Source of the DNA: an uncultured Halomicronema sp. | GTDB taxonomy: Bacteria; Cyanobacteriota; Cyanobacteriia; Phormidesmidales; Phormidesmidaceae | Direction of reading: 5' to 3' | Assembly (NCBI GenBank): GCA_937897665.1 | Contig: CALCPB010000584.1 | Coordinates: 1 to 5,876, forward strand | DNA: 5,876 nucleotides | Shown: piece by piece, positions 5,084 to 5,876 of the stretch | Numbering within the stretch: the first letter of the stretch is position 1 | Layout: each line of letters begins with the position of its first letter | Made by a program: the position numbers and the translations under genes | Notes under the pieces: generated by a model | The model's database searches: none | The model's input: only the letters and a program-made list of their open reading frames with translations | What the model was told of the DNA's origin: nothing

Positions 5084-5876
5084 CTATTCGACGATTTTGG
5101 AAACGACGCCAGCACCTACTGTGCGGCCGCCTTCGCGAATCGCAAAACGCATCCCATTTTCAATCGCAACTGGGTTAATGAGCTTAACCGTCATCTTGAT
5201 GCGATCTCCAGGCATAACCATTTCTACGGTGCTGCCATCATCAGCCGTATAAGCAGAAATCTCACCTGTTACGTCAGTTGTACGAATGTAGAACTGAGGC
5301 TTGTAACCGGCGAAGAAAGGCGTATGACGTCCACCTTCTTCCTTTTTCAGGATGTAAACCTCACCCTCAAAGGTGGTGTGAGGCGTGATCGAACCCGGCT
5401 TAACCAGCACCATGCCGCGCTCAATGTCTTCCTTCTGGACACCCCGCAGCAGCACGCCAACGTTATCACCGGCTTCGCCTCGATCCAAAGTCTTCTGGAA
5501 CATCTCGACACCCGTCACGGTGGTGCTACGCGTATCGCGGATACCCACGATCTCAATGGTTTCACCCACTTTGACGACGCCGCGCTCAATCCGTCCCGTC
5601 GCGACCGTACCCCGACCCGTAATTGAGAAGACGTCCTCAACTGCCATCAAGAACGGCTTGTCAATATCACGCTCAGGGGTCGGGATATACTCATCAACCG
5701 AAGCCATGAGAGCCAAGATCTTATCGACCCATTCATCACTACCCTGAGTGATCGCGGTATTTGACGTGAGCGCTTCAACAGCCTTCAATGCCGAACCGAT
5801 GGTGATCGGAATGTCATCACCGGGAAAATCATAATCACTGAGGAGTTCGCGAACTTCAAGTTCTACCAGTTCCAAA
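5084..5876 (-). CDS. tuf: Elongation factor Tu, N-terminal part beyond the window end
   Basis: EF-Tu carries aminoacyl-tRNA to the ribosome as a GTP complex. The C-terminal 263 residues are visible; roughly 145 N-terminal residues, holding the P-loop, switches and NKxD, lie outside (estimate from the usual cyanobacterial length). The codon at 5873-5875 is TTG, read as leucine within [12 protein letters not shown], not a start. Visible parts: the end of the G domain ([18 protein letters not shown] and the G5 motif GSALKA), domain II from about [18 protein letters not shown] through GRIERG, and domain III from about [20 protein letters not shown] to [15 protein letters not shown]. No residue looks unusual, and the gene ends normally with TAG. 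It heads the visible part of the str operon; fus would be next upstream. Confidence 0.98.
   Translation of the reverse strand, partial: LELVELEVRELLSDYDFPGDDIPITIGSALKAVEALTSNTAITQGSDEWVDKILALMASVDEYIPTPERDIDKPFLMAVEDVFSITGRGTVATGRIERGVVKVGETIEIVGIRDTRSTTVTGVEMFQKTLDRGEAGDNVGVLLRGVQKEDIERGMVLVKPGSITPHTTFEGEVYILKKEEGGRHTPFFAGYKPQFYIRTTDVTGEISAYTADDGSTVEMVMPGDRIKMTVKLINPVAIENGMRFAIREGGRTVGAGVVSKIVE

Noticed and set aside
5324..5747. Long + strand open frames opposite tuf.
   Set aside because: They are antisense to strongly conserved EF-Tu domains II and III and encode low-complexity Ser/Thr/Pro-rich or otherwise unrecognisable protein; shadow frames of a codon-biased gene.

Overview
The window looks like ordinary core chromosome of a cyanobacterium. 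Four things support this. A five-TM YidC is followed by a KH-R3H (Jag) protein, a DUF177/YceD protein and the cyanobacterial/plastid AAA protein Ycf46. rpsJ lies directly downstream of tuf instead of heading an S10 operon. A stand-alone Lon substrate-binding-domain protein follows rpsJ. There are also four copies of the cyanobacterial HIP1 octamer GCGATCGC in 5.9 kb, where chance at balanced composition gives about 0.1. Genus cannot be read from the sequence with confidence.

The left two thirds (1-3721, + strand) is one compact gene run: the 3' part of yidC (cut by the window edge), a jag/khpB-like gene 6 bp later, DUF177 36 bp later and ycf46 35 bp later. No promoter or terminator is evident between them, so they probably form one transcription unit. 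In cyanobacteria this run usually continues upstream into rpmH and rnpA, which would lie outside the window. Its themes are membrane-protein insertion, RNA binding, rRNA/ribosome maturation and a photosynthesis-linked AAA protein.

The right third (3827-5876) is on the - strand and converges on ycf46 across a 105 bp gap. In transcription order it reads tuf (N-terminal part missing at the window end), a 128 bp spacer with a perfect 14-bp hairpin, rpsJ, a 172 bp spacer with a 10-bp hairpin, and the Lon-domain protein. This is the tail of the cyanobacterial str operon (rpsL-rpsG-fus-tuf-rpsJ).

I see no mobile element, CRISPR array, tRNA, rRNA or sign of transfer. The observations most worth a second look are the RNA structures in the tuf-rpsJ and rpsJ-Lon spacers, the Ig-like (Big_2-like) insert in the periplasmic loop of YidC, and the apparently degenerate N-terminal AAA module with an aromatic-less pore loop in Ycf46. 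No clearly new system is visible.
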